64,000 nucleotides of DNA, taken from Paenibacillus elgii NBRC 100335. Its GTDB lineage: Bacteria > Bacillota > Bacilli > Paenibacillales > NBRC-103111. The position numbers were made by a program, and so were the translations under genes. Below the pieces are notes generated by a model. That model had not been told where the DNA came from, did not search any database, and saw only the letters and a program-made list of their open reading frames with translations. How positions within the stretch are numbered: the first letter of the stretch is position 1; every line of letters begins with the position of its first letter. Of this stretch, positions 32,721-42,423 are shown in pieces. The DNA is taken from assembly GCF_004000865.1 (NCBI RefSeq), contig NZ_BIMB01000009.1, forward strand, positions 118,793 through 182,792, written 5' to 3'.

Positions 32721-34607
32721 TTAGGCCCGCTGCCGTCTGCGCGGAACGAGCGCCTGCAGTTCCGATACGAGCCGCTCGGCTGTGAATCCGACCTCTTTAC
32801 GCTGTTCCTTGACGGAGCCGTGCTCGACGAAATAATCCGGCACGCCGATAATTTTGATTCGCAGGCCGTATACATTGTGCTGCGAGTAATGCTCCAGCAC
32901 ACCGCTGCCGAAGCCTCCGAGCTCTGCCCCTTCCTCCAGGGTCAGAATCGGGATGTCTTCTTTCGCCAACTGAAGAAGCATCGCCTCGTCCATCGGCTTG
33001 ATAAACCGCGCGTTAATGACGCGAACTTGTACGCCTTCCTTGCTCATCGCCTCGGCCGCTTCCAGAGCAAGCGGAATCATCGGGCCGACGGCCAGAATCG
33101 CCGCATCGCTTCCCGGACGGAGCACTTCCCAAGTGCCGATCGGAATCGGCTGGAGCGTCTCGTCCATCGGCACCCCGAGCCCGCTTTCCCGCGGATAACG
33201 GTAAGCAATCGGACCTTCGTTATACTCGAAAGCCGTCTTCATCATATGCCGCAGCTCATTCTCGTCCTTCGGCATCATCAGCACCATATTCGGAATGCTG
33301 CGCAAGTATGCCATATCGTATACCCCTTGATGCGTCTCGCCGTCCGGACCGACAAAGCCCGCACGGTCGATGGCGAACACAACGTTCAGGTTAGCGCGGC
33401 AAATATCGTGTACGACCTGGTCGTAAGCGCGCTGCAGGAAGGTCGAGTAAACGGCGAACACCGGCTTCAACCCTTCCTCGGCCAGACCGGCGGAAAACGT
33501 AGCGGCATGCTGCTCCGCAATCCCTACGTCAAACATCCGGCCGGGAAATTCCTTGGCAAAGCCGAGCAGACCCGAACCGCCGGGCATTGCCGGGGTAATC
33601 GCCACAATTCGCTCGTCCTGCTTCGCCAGCTCAATCAACGTGCTTCCAAACACTTCCGTATACATCGGAGGGCCGACCGTCTTCAGGACTTGGCCGGATT
33701 CGATTTTGTACGGGCTGATGCCGTGCCATTTATGGGAATCCGCCTCGGCCGGCGAATAGCCCTTGCCTTTGGTTGTGATTACATGCACAAGGACAGGCCC
33801 GTTTACTTTATCCGCTTGCTTCATGGTTTCAAGCAGCAGCGGCAAGTTGTGGCCGTCCACAGGTCCCAGGTACGTAAGACCGAGCTCTTCGAACCAGACG
33901 CCGGGAACAACCAAATATTTGAACGAATCCTTCACCCGTTCCGCCGTCTTCGCCAAGGTGCCGCCGATGGCCGGAATCTTTTTGATCAGGTGCTCGAATT
34001 CTTCCTTGGCCTTCACATAGTGCCGGTCCGAACGAATGCGCGCCAAATAATGGCTAAGTGCTCCGACGTTGGGGGCGATGGACATTTCGTTGTCGTTCAG
34101 AATGACCATCAGCTTCCGCTTCTCGTGGCCGATATGGTTCAGAGCCTCCAGAGCCATACCGCCGGTAAGCGCTCCGTCCCCGATCATGGCAACGATCCGG
34201 TTCTTCTCGCCCTTCAAATCGCGAGCGACAGCCATCCCCATCGCTGCAGACAGCGAAGTGCTGCTGTGGCCGGCCTCCCAGACGTCATGCTCGCTTTCGG
34301 AACGCTTCACGAAGCCGCACAGGCCTTTATATTTGCGCAATGTATCGAACTTGTCTTTTCGACCGGTCAGAATCTTGTGAACATACGACTGATGACCGAC
34401 ATCGAAAATAAATTTATCCTTCGGACTGTCGAACAAATAGTGCATAGCAATCGTTAACTCGACAACGCCAAGGTTGGGCGCGAGGTGACCGCCGGTGACC
34501 GAAAGCTTCTCGACAAGGAAATGTCTCGTTTCCGCAGCCACTTGCTCCAGCTGTTCCACAGTCAGACGTTTCAAGTCCTCAGGCTGATGAATGTGATCGA
34601 GCAGCAC
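32721..34607 (-). CDS. dxs: 1-deoxy-D-xylulose-5-phosphate synthase
   Basis: A 628-residue thiamine-diphosphate enzyme that condenses pyruvate and glyceraldehyde 3-phosphate, the first step of the MEP isoprenoid pathway. The TPP motif [18 protein letters not shown] lies in the first third, [18 protein letters not shown] in the second domain and [15 protein letters not shown] in the third. The GTG at 34607 gives the usual N terminus (V/M)[14 protein letters not shown] and follows GCGAGGGAACAAGC; the longer upstream frame is not supported. It lies with ispA in one operon, supplying its substrates. Confidence 0.95.
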   Translation of the reverse strand: MLLDHIHQPEDLKRLTVEQLEQVAAETRHFLVEKLSVTGGHLAPNLGVVELTIAMHYLFDSPKDKFIFDVGHQSYVHKILTGRKDKFDTLRKYKGLCGFVKRSESEHDVWEAGHSSTSLSAAMGMAVARDLKGEKNRIVAMIGDGALTGGMALEALNHIGHEKRKLMVILNDNEMSIAPNVGALSHYLARIRSDRHYVKAKEEFEHLIKKIPAIGGTLAKTAERVKDSFKYLVVPGVWFEELGLTYLGPVDGHNLPLLLETMKQADKVNGPVLVHVITTKGKGYSPAEADSHKWHGISPYKIESGQVLKTVGPPMYTEVFGSTLIELAKQDERIVAITPAMPGGSGLLGFAKEFPGRMFDVGIAEQHAATFSAGLAEEGLKPVFAVYSTFLQRAYDQVVHDICRANLNVVFAIDRAGFVGPDGETHQGVYDMAYLRSIPNMVLMMPKDENELRHMMKTAFEYNEGPIAYRYPRESGLGVPMDETLQPIPIGTWEVLRPGSDAAILAVGPMIPLALEAAEAMSKEGVQVRVINARFIKPMDEAMLLQLAKEDIPILTLEEGAELGGFGSGVLEHYSQHNVYGLRIKIIGVPDYFVEHGSVKEQRKEVGFTAERLVSELQALVPRRRQRA

Positions 34608-34798
34608 GCTTGTTCCCTCGCTTTCCATAGTTGGAGTATGCCTAACGAATGGCAGGTAAAGTCGGTAACGATCTGCTTCATTGCATAGGCTATGTAATGT
34701 GTTTGAATACGATGCCATTATAGCACAGGACCGTCACGCGCTCAAACGGGACCGGTGCGAAAGCAGCCGCACTACGGGCGGCAGAACCGGTCCAAGCG

Positions 34799-35704
34799 CT
34801 AATGGTCGCGCTTCATTAAATAATCCGCAAGCTCCAGCAACCGCTCCGGGCGCGGGAAATCCGCCGCCAAGATCGCCTGCTTCGCCTCGCGCGTCAGCTC
34901 CCCGGCCTTCGCAATCGATGCTTCAATCCCGATAAAATAAGGGTAGGTCACTTTCTGCTGCTTGACGTCGCTCTGGACGGGCTTGCCGAGCTTGCTTTCG
35001 TCCCCGATCAGATCGAGCACGTCGTCCTGAATTTGAAAAGCCAGCCCGATACATGTGCCGAACCGCTCCAATGCGGCAAGCTGGGCTTCCGTCGCTCCTG
35101 CGATCCGGCCGCCGGCTTTCAAGGAGAAGACGATCAAGTCGCTCGTCTTGTGCAGATGGATGTACTCCAGCTCTTCCAGCTTCGTGACTCCCTGCTCTCC
35201 CAGCATGTCCGCCGCTTGACCGCCGACCATGCCGGGGGCTCCGGAAAGCCGGGATAGCTCTTCGACGATGTCGATCACGCGATCGGCCGGAATGTTATGC
35301 TTCCTTGCAGATTGAACGACCGAATAGAACGCATGCGTCAGCAAGGCGTCCCCGGCCAGAATCGCCATGGCTTCGCCGTAAACCTTATGATTCGTCGGTT
35401 TGCCCCGGCGAAAATCGTCGTTGTCCATAGCGGGAAGATCGTCATGAATAAGCGAATACGTGTGGATCATCTCCACGGCCAACGCTGCGGGAACGGCCGC
35501 TTCCGGGCTGCCGCCTAGCGATTCTGCCGCTGCCAGCACCAGAATCGGCCGCAGCCGCTTGCCGCCGGCCATCAAGGAGTACATCATCGATTCGCGAAGC
35601 GGGGCGGGAATCGCCCACGACGACGGAATCGACTGCTGCAGCTCCCGCTCTATGAGCGAAGCCATATCTCGAATGTAATCTCGGATGCCGGATGACTCGT
35701 TCAT
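34799..35704 (-). CDS. ispA: Farnesyl diphosphate synthase (polyprenyl synthetase)
   Basis: A 301-residue short-chain trans-prenyltransferase. The first Asp-rich motif DDLPAMD lies at about 88-94, GGKRLRP at about 47-53, and the second motif QIQDDVLDLIGDESKLGKP in the second half. It condenses DMAPP/IPP to farnesyl diphosphate for undecaprenyl phosphate, menaquinone and haem side chains. It overlaps xseB by 4 bp and precedes dxs. The chain length made is inferred from size and context. Confidence 0.93.
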   Translation of the reverse strand: MNESSGIRDYIRDMASLIERELQQSIPSSWAIPAPLRESMMYSLMAGGKRLRPILVLAAAESLGGSPEAAVPAALAVEMIHTYSLIHDDLPAMDNDDFRRGKPTNHKVYGEAMAILAGDALLTHAFYSVVQSARKHNIPADRVIDIVEELSRLSGAPGMVGGQAADMLGEQGVTKLEELEYIHLHKTSDLIVFSLKAGGRIAGATEAQLAALERFGTCIGLAFQIQDDVLDLIGDESKLGKPVQSDVKQQKVTYPYFIGIEASIAKAGELTREAKQAILAADFPRPERLLELADYLMKRDH

Positions 35705-35958
35705 CGGTTATCCCCTTTATCGGTTTCCTGCGGCTGAAACGGCTTTTTCGTCAGACCGCCCTCTTCTTCAAGCAAAATTTCGATTTTGCGTTCCACCTGT
35801 TCCAGCTTCTGCCCGCACAATTGAGACAGCTTCATGCCCTCTTGAAACAGCTCGATCGCCTTCTCAAGCGGAATATCTCCGCTTTCGAGCTGTGCCACAA
35901 TGCGCTCAAGCTGGTCCATCGCCTGTTCGAAGCTAGGTGTCGCTTCCTGATTTGACAT
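35701..35958 (-). CDS. xseB: Exodeoxyribonuclease VII small subunit
   Basis: An 85-residue helical protein whose core FEQAMDQLERIVAQLESGDI followed by PLEKAIELFQEGM is the XseB signature. Several copies bind each XseA to make the single-strand exonuclease. The start MSNQEATPSF follows GGAGGAGAAAAGCG. It overlaps xseA by 26 bp and ispA by 4 bp, so translation of all three is probably coupled. Confidence 0.93.
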   Translation of the reverse strand: MSNQEATPSFEQAMDQLERIVAQLESGDIPLEKAIELFQEGMKLSQLCGQKLEQVERKIEILLEEEGGLTKKPFQPQETDKGDNR

Positions 35959-37333
35959 CGCTTTTCTCCTCCGTCTTCTCCTCCGCCTTCTCCTCCATCG
36001 ACCAAACATGACAATCGATCCGTCCGTCCATCAGGCGCAGCTTCAAAACATCCCCAATTTGTACCTGCTGGATCGATTTCACGAGCTGTTTCTCTTTCTC
36101 GTCGTATACGAGGCCGTACCCCCGCTGCATGATCTTGAGCGGGCTGAGCGCATCCAGCTGGCGCATGGACGATACGAGCTCCTGCTGCTTGCGCCTCAAT
36201 ACCGCCTGCATCGTCTGGCGAAGCAAACGGGCGGACGAGTCCAGCCGCTTCCGGGAGTAGACAACCTGCTCCTTCGGATTAAACGAAGCGAGCTGCCGGT
36301 CGGCCTTCATCAGCCGCTCATGACTTTTCGTCAGGCGGCTGCGCATCTTGTAGTCGAGCTGCTCGCGCATGCGGTCGAGACGTTCCGCTGGCTGCAAAAG
36401 CAGCTGCCTGCGGGGATTCGTAAGGTATGGCGACCGCTGGAGCCGCTTCAATCGCTCTTTGCTTCGCTCCAGCTGCTGAGTTAATCCGCCGTACAATTGC
36501 TGGCGCAAGTAGCCGATCTGCTGCTTCAGCTCCTGATGATGCGGAACGGCCAGCTCGGCAGCTGCCGTCGGCGTCGGAGCACGCAGGTCAGCAACGAAAT
36601 CCGCGATTGTGAAATCCGTTTCATGGCCGACCGCCGAAATGATCGGCAGTCTCGAAGCAAAGATCGCCCGGGCCACGACCTCTTCGTTGAAGGCCCATAG
36701 CTCCTCAAGCGATCCGCCGCCGCGGCCGACGATTAACACATCGACTTCATCCCTGGCGTTCATTTCCTCGATCGCTCTCACAATCGAAGGAGCCGCCTGC
36801 TTCCCCTGCACAAGCGCCGGATACAGTAGGATGGGCACGGTCGGATGACGGCGCTGCAAGGTGATAATAATATCGCGGACCGCCGCGCCCGTCGGCGACG
36901 TAATGACCCCGATCGCGCGCGGAAAGCGCGGAATCGGCTTCTTTATCGCCGGAGCGAACAGACCTTCGGATTCCAGCTTTTTCTTCAACTGCTCGAATGC
37001 CAGATACAAGCTTCCGATGCCGTCCGGCTGCATTTGCGTGACATAGAATTGATACTGCCCGTCCCGTTCGTATACCGAGATATTCCCGCAGGCGATCACC
37101 TTCGTCCCTTCCCGGGGAAGGAACGGAAGCCGCTGGTTGTAGGAGGCGAACATAATGCTTTTTAACCGGCTGTCTGCATCTTTTAACGTAAAATACATAT
37201 GTCCGCTGGAATGATGGGTAAAATTAGAAATCTCACCCCGCACCCAAACGTCCTGCAGCCGGTCCGTGCCCTCAAGCAGCATTTTAATGTATCGATTCAG
37301 CTCTTTGATCGATAAAATTTGTTTTTCCTTCAT
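35933..37333 (-). CDS. xseA: Exodeoxyribonuclease VII large subunit
   Basis: A 466-residue nuclease subunit. The N-terminal OB-fold (VWVRGEISNFTHHSSGHMYF) binds single-stranded DNA. The catalytic region carries GVITSPTGAAVRDIIITLQR and VGRGGGSLEELWAFNEE, HETDFTIADFVADLRAPTPT. A long coiled coil then binds XseB. It has an unusual Glu/Lys-rich acidic tail (EEKAEEKTEEKSD) that overlaps the xseB start. It degrades single-stranded DNA from either end. Confidence 0.95.
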   Translation of the reverse strand: MKEKQILSIKELNRYIKMLLEGTDRLQDVWVRGEISNFTHHSSGHMYFTLKDADSRLKSIMFASYNQRLPFLPREGTKVIACGNISVYERDGQYQFYVTQMQPDGIGSLYLAFEQLKKKLESEGLFAPAIKKPIPRFPRAIGVITSPTGAAVRDIIITLQRRHPTVPILLYPALVQGKQAAPSIVRAIEEMNARDEVDVLIVGRGGGSLEELWAFNEEVVARAIFASRLPIISAVGHETDFTIADFVADLRAPTPTAAAELAVPHHQELKQQIGYLRQQLYGGLTQQLERSKERLKRLQRSPYLTNPRRQLLLQPAERLDRMREQLDYKMRSRLTKSHERLMKADRQLASFNPKEQVVYSRKRLDSSARLLRQTMQAVLRRKQQELVSSMRQLDALSPLKIMQRGYGLVYDEKEKQLVKSIQQVQIGDVLKLRLMDGRIDCHVWSMEEKAEEKTEEKSDVKSGSDT

Positions 37334-37350
37334 AACTACGCCCGTTACCG

Positions 37351-38211
37351 CTAGTTGGTTGCAGAAGCTGCACGCTGTGCCGCTTCAAGCGTATTACGAA
37401 GCAGGATTGTGATCGTCATCGGACCGACGCAGCCCGGCACCGGCGTTACATAGCTCGCCGTCTCCAGAACGTCGTCAAAATCGACGTCTCCCGCCAGCTT
37501 GCCGGTATCGAGCCGGTTGATGCCCACGTCGACGACAACGGCTCCCGGCTTGATGTGGTTACGGTTGATCATCTTCGCCTTGCCGACCGCCGCGATCAAA
37601 ATATCCGCCTGCCGCGTAATTTCTTCCATATTTTTCGTGCGCGAGTGACACACCGTAACAGTCGCATTCTCGCGAAGCAGCAGAATGGCCATCGGCTTGC
37701 CGACGATGTTGCTGCGGCCGATCACGACGGCATGCTTGCCGGCGATTTCAACGCCGATTTTCTTGAGAATCTCAATGACGCCCGCTGGCGTGCAGGGAGC
37801 GGGGCCTTCCTTGCCGATCATCAGGTTGCCCACATTAACCGGGTGGAAGCAGTCGACGTCCTTCTCGACCGCGATCGCTTCGACTACCCGTTCCTCCGAG
37901 ATATGTCCCGGCAGCGGCGACTGGACAAGAATGCCGTGAATCGCGTTATCGCCGTTCAGTTTGGAGATAAGAGCCAGCACATCGGCTTCCGGCGTATGTT
38001 CCGGAAGCTTGTACACTTCGGAATGCATGCCCGCTTCTTCACAGGCTTTCGCTTTATTGCGCACGTAGACGTGCGAGGCCGGGTCGTCTCCGACGATGAC
38101 CACCGCAAGTCCTGGCTGTACCCCTTGCTGCTTCAACTGCTCGACTTGCTGCTTAATATCGGCGCGGTAAGCGCTGACGATTTCTTTGCCGTTAATGATT
38201 TGCGCGGACAT
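37351..38211 (-). CDS. folD: Methylenetetrahydrofolate dehydrogenase/cyclohydrolase
   Basis: A 286-residue bifunctional enzyme that interconverts 5,10-methylene- and 10-formyl-tetrahydrofolate with NADP. Motifs are VGDDPASHVYVRNKAKACEE (with the catalytic Lys), GILVQSPLPGH, the nucleotide site VVIGRSNIVGKPMAILLL and PGCVGPMTITILLRNT. Length is typical. It follows nusB by 29 bp and supplies one-carbon units for purines, which are also salvaged elsewhere in this window. Confidence 0.96.
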   Translation of the reverse strand: MSAQIINGKEIVSAYRADIKQQVEQLKQQGVQPGLAVVIVGDDPASHVYVRNKAKACEEAGMHSEVYKLPEHTPEADVLALISKLNGDNAIHGILVQSPLPGHISEERVVEAIAVEKDVDCFHPVNVGNLMIGKEGPAPCTPAGVIEILKKIGVEIAGKHAVVIGRSNIVGKPMAILLLRENATVTVCHSRTKNMEEITRQADILIAAVGKAKMINRNHIKPGAVVVDVGINRLDTGKLAGDVDFDDVLETASYVTPVPGCVGPMTITILLRNTLEAAQRAASATN

Positions 38212-38240
38212 GCTTGTTTTCCCCTTTCGCTAGGTCGCTT

Positions 38241-38699
38241 TTACGCTTCGGACGAACGGCTGCGGATCGTCTCCAGGTCTTTGATCATTTTGCCAAGCAC
38301 ACCGTTGACGAACTTTCCCGATTCCTCCGTGCCGAAATTTTTGGCCATTTCGATCGCTTCGTTCACGACAACCTTCGGCGGCACATCTTCCCGAAACACC
38401 ATTTCGTACGTGGCCAGCCGCATAATTTCCCGGTCTACCTTGGACAGCCTGTCCATCTGCCAGCCCTTCAAATAATCGGAAAGCAGGCCGTCGATTTGCC
38501 GCTTGTGCTGCATCGTGCCTTCCACGAGCTCAAGCACCTCATGAGGCACAATCTGATCGCGCTCCCGCGTCAGCTGCGCCTCGTCCTCCGTCCGCGCTTC
38601 TTCGATGACGTGCGCGATGGCATCGGCCGCTGTCGCTTCGTTCATTTCGATCTGATATAAGCTTTGCACCGCAAGCTCCCTTGCCAATCTTCGTCTCAT
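38241..38699 (-). CDS. nusB: Transcription antitermination factor NusB
   Basis: A 152-residue all-helical protein. It begins MRRRLARELAVQSLYQIEMN and contains WQMDRLSKVDREIMRLATYE and VVNEAIEMAKNFGTEESGKF, then VNGVLG, typical of NusB. With NusE it binds boxA RNA to promote rRNA transcription. It starts behind GGAGGATTTGATCGG. It is the first gene of the operon running through folD, xseA, xseB, ispA, dxs and tlyA. Confidence 0.95.
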   Translation of the reverse strand: MRRRLARELAVQSLYQIEMNEATAADAIAHVIEEARTEDEAQLTRERDQIVPHEVLELVEGTMQHKRQIDGLLSDYLKGWQMDRLSKVDREIMRLATYEMVFREDVPPKVVVNEAIEMAKNFGTEESGKFVNGVLGKMIKDLETIRSRSSEA

Positions 38700-38798
38700 C
38701 CGATCAAATCCTCCTGTGGGTTTGCACTTGCTTCACCGGAATAAACCGGCTGTGTCTTCCGTGTCTTAAGTTGAAGACTTATAACTTGTTATTAACCG

Positions 38799-38831
38799 AA
38801 AAAAATCCTTGGGCGTCATCCAAGGATTTTA
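38799..38831 (-). terminator. Terminator of the amaP-DUF2273 transcript
   Basis: On the minus strand, AAAATCCTTGG and CCAAGGATTT are followed by a T run. The first stem bases overlap the DUF2273 stop codon. It separates the asp23 cluster from nusB. Confidence 0.88.
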
Positions 38832-39068
38832 GCGGAACAGTCTCCATTTGTCCATTAGCCGGCGCCAAGTGTCTTCTGCGGGAAACACCGGCTCGTTCCG
38901 GTCCAACCTTTTCCCTATGTAGTATCCAGTATATACGATCAGGATAAAGATTAACATACGCCAGAAGCCGAAGAACAAATAAATGAGGCCAAGGGCGCTC
39001 CCGGCCAGAACGCCGATCGTCTTACCCCTGTGCTGTTCCCACAGCTGCTCCCAAATTCGCATCCACAT
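38829..39068 (-). CDS. DUF2273 family small membrane protein
   Basis: A 79-residue protein with two close membrane segments (about 17-57, TIGVLAGSALGLIYLFFGFW then MLIFILIVYTGYYIG). Basic or acidic residues and the KRLDRNEPVFP motif of DUF2273 follow. The start MWMRIWEQL follows GAGGTG. DUF2273 genes cluster with amaP and asp23 and are thought to take part in the envelope stress/anchoring complex. It ends the transcript. Confidence 0.85.
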   Translation of the reverse strand: MWMRIWEQLWEQHRGKTIGVLAGSALGLIYLFFGFWRMLIFILIVYTGYYIGKRLDRNEPVFPAEDTWRRLMDKWRLFR

Positions 39069-39082
39069 CCGGGGGCTCACCT

Positions 39083-39643
39083 CTATTCCACTCGACTTTT
39101 GAAGGTCGGGGACGATTGTTGAATATTCGCGATAAATACCGTAACGAAGGCTACGGGAATCCCGGTAATTTCCTCAATATGCCGCTTCACATTCGCCTGC
39201 ATCTCTTCGGTCATCGCCGGAATGGAATTTTCGCCGTCCACGATGGCGCGAATGACGATTTCAAGTCCGGATTGATTCACTTTGACACGGGCGCGCAAAT
39301 CTTGAACCCCGCGCGTCCGGCCTGCCGCTTTCAACGACAAATTCTCCACCGTATCGAGCGAAATGCGGATGTCCCCGAATTCGGTCCGCTGATCGATCGA
39401 TGGCGACGAAGATTTGCCGCGCCTTACGGACAAATACAGGAAGCGAACGCTTAACAGAGCGGCCACCGCTGTGGAGATGATGAAAATAATCGCCGTTTTT
39501 AAATCGAAATAGACGTCGTGAGCGAAGTTGCCCGCTTTGTCGAAGGAAATCAGGCCGAATGCAGCGCACAGCAGAATTAATGTTGCGATCAATACGGCCA
39601 AGCTGAAAATAAAGAGCAGCAGTCTGTCGAGAACTTTTACCAC
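39083..39643 (-). CDS. amaP: Alkaline shock response membrane anchor AmaP
   Basis: A 186-residue protein with two N-terminal membrane segments (about 4-28 and 48-70) and a cytosolic Asp23-like domain (IRISLDTVENLSLKAAGRTR, then DLRARVKVNQSGLEIVIRAI). In Staphylococcus, AmaP anchors Asp23 at the membrane. The GTG start at 39643 is set by AAGGAG nine bases upstream. It lies between asp23 and DUF2273, as expected. Confidence 0.88.
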   Translation of the reverse strand: MVKVLDRLLLFIFSLAVLIATLILLCAAFGLISFDKAGNFAHDVYFDLKTAIIFIISTAVAALLSVRFLYLSVRRGKSSSPSIDQRTEFGDIRISLDTVENLSLKAAGRTRGVQDLRARVKVNQSGLEIVIRAIVDGENSIPAMTEEMQANVKRHIEEITGIPVAFVTVFIANIQQSSPTFKSRVE

Positions 39644-39719
39644 GAATCCTGACTCCTTCCTAAGATGGAGGAAACCCCCAAACGGTGAAGGATGGGGGTT
39701 CAACCGGGGTATTTATTAA

Positions 39720-40130
39720 TTATTTTACGCGCTGTGCGGGCGTTTCCGGCTCTTCGACTTTCTCCGCACCTTTGAAAATAACGTCATGAATGTGAACGTT
39801 CACTTGAACGACACTAAGTCCGGTCATCGATTCGATGGCCTGCTTGACATTATGCTGAACCGCGCTTGCGACCTCCGGAATTCGTGTGCCGAATTCGATG
39901 ATGACAGACACATCAATCGCCGCTTCACGCTGACCCACTTCGACTTTTACGCCTTTGGACATATTTTTGCGTCCGAGAAACTCGGCGATATCTCCGGCAA
40001 ATCCGCCGCTCATGCCTGCAACGCCGGGCACTTCCACGGTTGCCATACCGGCGATGATCTCGATCACCTCCGGAGCGATCTGAATCGTGCCCATCTCGGT
40101 CTTCTCATAATCCGCTGCCAGTGTACTCAT
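39720..40130 (-). CDS. yqhY: Asp23/Gls24 envelope stress protein (YqhY)
   Basis: A 136-residue soluble Asp23-family protein: IQIAPEVIEIIAGMATVEVP, GVAGMSGG, then VSVIIEFGTRIPEVASAVQH and a final amphipathic part. The family forms membrane-associated filaments through AmaP. In Bacillus yqhY lies next to accBC and limits acetyl-CoA carboxylase activity, which fits the adjacent accC/accB here. It has its own promoter at 40181-40209. Confidence 0.9.
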   Translation of the reverse strand: MSTLAADYEKTEMGTIQIAPEVIEIIAGMATVEVPGVAGMSGGFAGDIAEFLGRKNMSKGVKVEVGQREAAIDVSVIIEFGTRIPEVASAVQHNVKQAIESMTGLSVVQVNVHIHDVIFKGAEKVEEPETPAQRVK

Positions 40131-40180
40131 GGTCAGGACCTCCTAAACATTTGGCTTGCCCACACCTAGACTTATTGTAT

Positions 40181-40209
40181 ACTATACCATTCCCTCATAA
40201 ATATGACAA
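40181..40209 (-). promoter_or_regulatory. Promoter of the asp23-amaP-DUF2273 genes
   Basis: On the minus strand, TTGTCA (40204-40209), a 17-bp spacer and TATAGT (40181-40186), just after the accC stop codon and about 50 bp before asp23. It lets asp23 be expressed apart from accBC. Confidence 0.7.
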
Positions 40210-40225
40210 CGAAGTCAACGGCTGC

Positions 40226-41584
40226 TTAAGAGTCCGGATCGTTCACGTCATGCTCTTCCAAAAACTTGATATCGAAGTCGCCGGCCAAAAACTTTTTATG
40301 CTCCAACAGCTTCAGATGGAATGGAATCGTTGAATGAATGCCTTCGATCGTAAATTCGGCCAAAGCGCGCTTCATTCGCTGAATCGCATCGTTGCGGTCC
40401 TCTCCCCACACGATCAGCTTCGCAATCATCGAATCGTAATGAGGCGGAATCGTGTAGCCCGGGTATGCGGCGCTGTCGACACGGACGCCAAAGCCGCCTG
40501 GCGGCAAATAAAATTTGATTTGACCTGCGGACGGCATAAAGTTGCGCTCCGGGTCTTCCGCGTTAATCCGGCATTCGATCGCCCAGCCGTTGATGCGGAT
40601 CTCGTCCTGAGTGAACGAAAGCGGCTCGCCTTCCGCGACACGGATCATTTCTTTAATAATATCGATGCCCGTGATGAGCTCCGTAACCGGATGCTCTACC
40701 TGAATCCGGGTGTTCATTTCCATAAAGTAAAACTGTCCGTCCGGTCCGAGCAAAAACTCGAGCGTACCGGCGCCGGAATAATCGACGGCTTTGGCTGCGC
40801 GAACAGCCGCTTCGCCCATTTGTCCGCGAATTTCCTCGGTCAGAATCGGACAAGGCGCTTCCTCCACCAGCTTCTGGCGGCGGCGCTGCACCGAACAGTC
40901 GCGCTCGCCCAGATGCACTACGTTGCCGTGCTTGTCGGCCAGCACCTGAATTTCGACGTGCTTCATCCCCGTCAAATATTTCTCCAAATAAACGCCCGCA
41001 TTGCCGAAAGCTTTTTGCGCCTCCTGCTGGGCGGTCGTAATTTGCTGAATCAGCATCTCTTCGTTTTCGGCCAGACGAATGCCTTTGCCTCCGCCTCCGG
41101 CCGTTGCTTTAATAATGATCGGATAGCCGATCTCGCGGCCCAGCCGAATCGCTTCGTCCATATCCTCGACAAGGCCGTCGGAGCCGGGGATAACGGGAAC
41201 GCCCGCTTCCTTCATCGTCTGCTTCGCGACGGCTTTGTCGCCCATCTTGCTGATCGCTTCCGGCGAAGGACCGATGAACGTGATGTTGCAGCTCTCGCAA
41301 ATTTCGGCGAAGTCGGCGTTTTCCGCCAAAAATCCGTATCCCGGATGAATCGCGTCGGTCTCCGTCAACGTCGCGACGCTCATCAGATTCGTATAATTCA
41401 AATAGCTGTCTTTGGAAGCTGTCGGTCCGATACAATAGGCTTCGTCCGCCAAACGGACATGCAGCGCTTCGCGGTCCGCTTCCGAGTAGACCGCGACCGT
41501 AGAAATTCCGAGTTCACGGCATGCGCGAATAATGCGCACGGCGATTTCCCCACGGTTGGCGATCAATACTTTTTGAAACTTCAA
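40226..41584 (-). CDS. accC: Acetyl-CoA carboxylase, biotin carboxylase subunit
   Basis: A 452-residue ATP-grasp enzyme that carboxylates biotin on AccB, the first half-reaction of malonyl-CoA synthesis. Motifs are [20 protein letters not shown], the glycine loop [32 protein letters not shown] and [18 protein letters not shown] with metal and catalytic residues. Full length. It follows accB by 20 bp. A downstream link to asp23/yqhY is conserved in Firmicutes. Confidence 0.97.
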   Translation of the reverse strand: MKFQKVLIANRGEIAVRIIRACRELGISTVAVYSEADREALHVRLADEAYCIGPTASKDSYLNYTNLMSVATLTETDAIHPGYGFLAENADFAEICESCNITFIGPSPEAISKMGDKAVAKQTMKEAGVPVIPGSDGLVEDMDEAIRLGREIGYPIIIKATAGGGGKGIRLAENEEMLIQQITTAQQEAQKAFGNAGVYLEKYLTGMKHVEIQVLADKHGNVVHLGERDCSVQRRRQKLVEEAPCPILTEEIRGQMGEAAVRAAKAVDYSGAGTLEFLLGPDGQFYFMEMNTRIQVEHPVTELITGIDIIKEMIRVAEGEPLSFTQDEIRINGWAIECRINAEDPERNFMPSAGQIKFYLPPGGFGVRVDSAAYPGYTIPPHYDSMIAKLIVWGEDRNDAIQRMKRALAEFTIEGIHSTIPFHLKLLEHKKFLAGDFDIKFLEEHDVNDPDS

Positions 41585-41604
41585 TGGGTTCTCCTCCTAG
41601 CGGA

Positions 41605-42096
41605 TTATTCCGGTTTCACCAGGAACAACGGTTGGCCGTACTCTACCAACTGGCCGTTCTCTACAAGCACTTCGACGATCTGGCCTTTGACTTCGGCTTC
41701 GATCTCATTCATCAGCTTCATCGCTTCGATGATGCAGACGATCGTCGTTTCCTTCACGCTGCTGCCCTTGGAAACGAACGGCGCCGCTCCCGGTGCCGGA
41801 GCTTCGTAGAACGTGCCGACCATAGGGGAAACAATCGTATGTAAATTGGATGGGATTGCTGCCGGAGCTTCGGCTGCAGGTATGTTGACTGCCGCAGATG
41901 TCTGAACGACGGCTTGAGGAACGGGCTGCTGGGCAACGAGGCTGGCTGCAGGCTGTGCAGCGGTGACGACGACTTGCTCGGTTTTATTCGGTTTACGGAT
42001 TAAAAGGCGGGAGCCTTCGTTTTCGATCTCAAGTTCTTGCAAAGATGTTTGATCCACCAGCTTGATCAATTCTTTAATTTCGCTTAACTTAAACAC
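41605..42096 (-). CDS. accB: Acetyl-CoA carboxylase, biotin carboxyl carrier protein
   Basis: A 163-residue carrier with an N-terminal helical region ([20 protein letters not shown]), an Ala/Pro-rich linker (about 45-82) and the biotinyl domain with attachment lysine in EAMKLMNE (about K127). The GTG at 42096 was chosen: AAAGGAGTGAATTCC precedes it and the product then has the normal N terminus. It lies behind a long leader with an extended -10 promoter. Confidence 0.95.
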   Translation of the reverse strand: MFKLSEIKELIKLVDQTSLQELEIENEGSRLLIRKPNKTEQVVVTAAQPAASLVAQQPVPQAVVQTSAAVNIPAAEAPAAIPSNLHTIVSPMVGTFYEAPAPGAAPFVSKGSSVKETTIVCIIEAMKLMNEIEAEVKGQIVEVLVENGQLVEYGQPLFLVKPE

Positions 42097-42120
42097 GGAA
42101 TTCACTCCTTTGGGCATCTT

Positions 42121-42202
42121 GTTGACGGCCGCTCGCAAGCCACAGCATGCTCCCGGCCAAGCGGCAGGCATACCGACGGCTTGTCCCACGGCTGCGGTCA
42201 AC
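42121..42202 (-). promoter_or_regulatory. Leader inverted repeat upstream of accB
   Basis: The minus strand carries GTTGACCGC and, 64 bp later, GCGGCCGTCAAC. These could pair and close most of the roughly 120-nt leader between the promoter and accB. No known riboswitch is recognised. Confidence 0.3.
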
Positions 42203-42225
42203 ACCGTAAAACAAACGACGTTGTT

Positions 42226-42253
42226 ATTATATCACAATCTTTCGGTAAGAAAA
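42226..42253 (-). promoter_or_regulatory. Extended -10 promoter of accBC
   Basis: On the minus strand, TGATATAAT (-10 TATAAT at 42226-42231, preceded by TG) with a weak -35 TTTTCT about 16 bp upstream. The AT-rich stretch stands out from its surroundings. Confidence 0.6.
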
Positions 42254-42361
42254 GAGTTTCCTTGCTTCGGGAATAGTGCGAACATTCCAGCTTCACCGGC
42301 TGTCCCAAAAAGCCGCCGCGAATAAGAAAAGAATATGTTGAAAAACGTCGAATGATACCGC

Positions 42362-42394
42362 AAAAAAGGAGAGCCGGGTTTTCCGGACTCTCCT
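42362..42394 (-). terminator. Terminator after spoIIIAH
   Basis: On the minus strand, GGAGAGTCCGG, loop AAAA and CCCGGCTCTCC are followed by TTTTTT. It ends the spoIIIA operon before the accB promoter. Confidence 0.92.
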
Positions 42395-42423
42395 TACTAG
42401 CAAGCTCTTCAAGCTTAACCGGC

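Noticed and set aside
32685..34457. A 590-codon open frame on the plus strand
   Set aside because: It lies wholly antisense to dxs (with a perfect set of DXS motifs on the other strand), has an Arg/His-rich composition typical of a shadow frame, and lacks a ribosome site.
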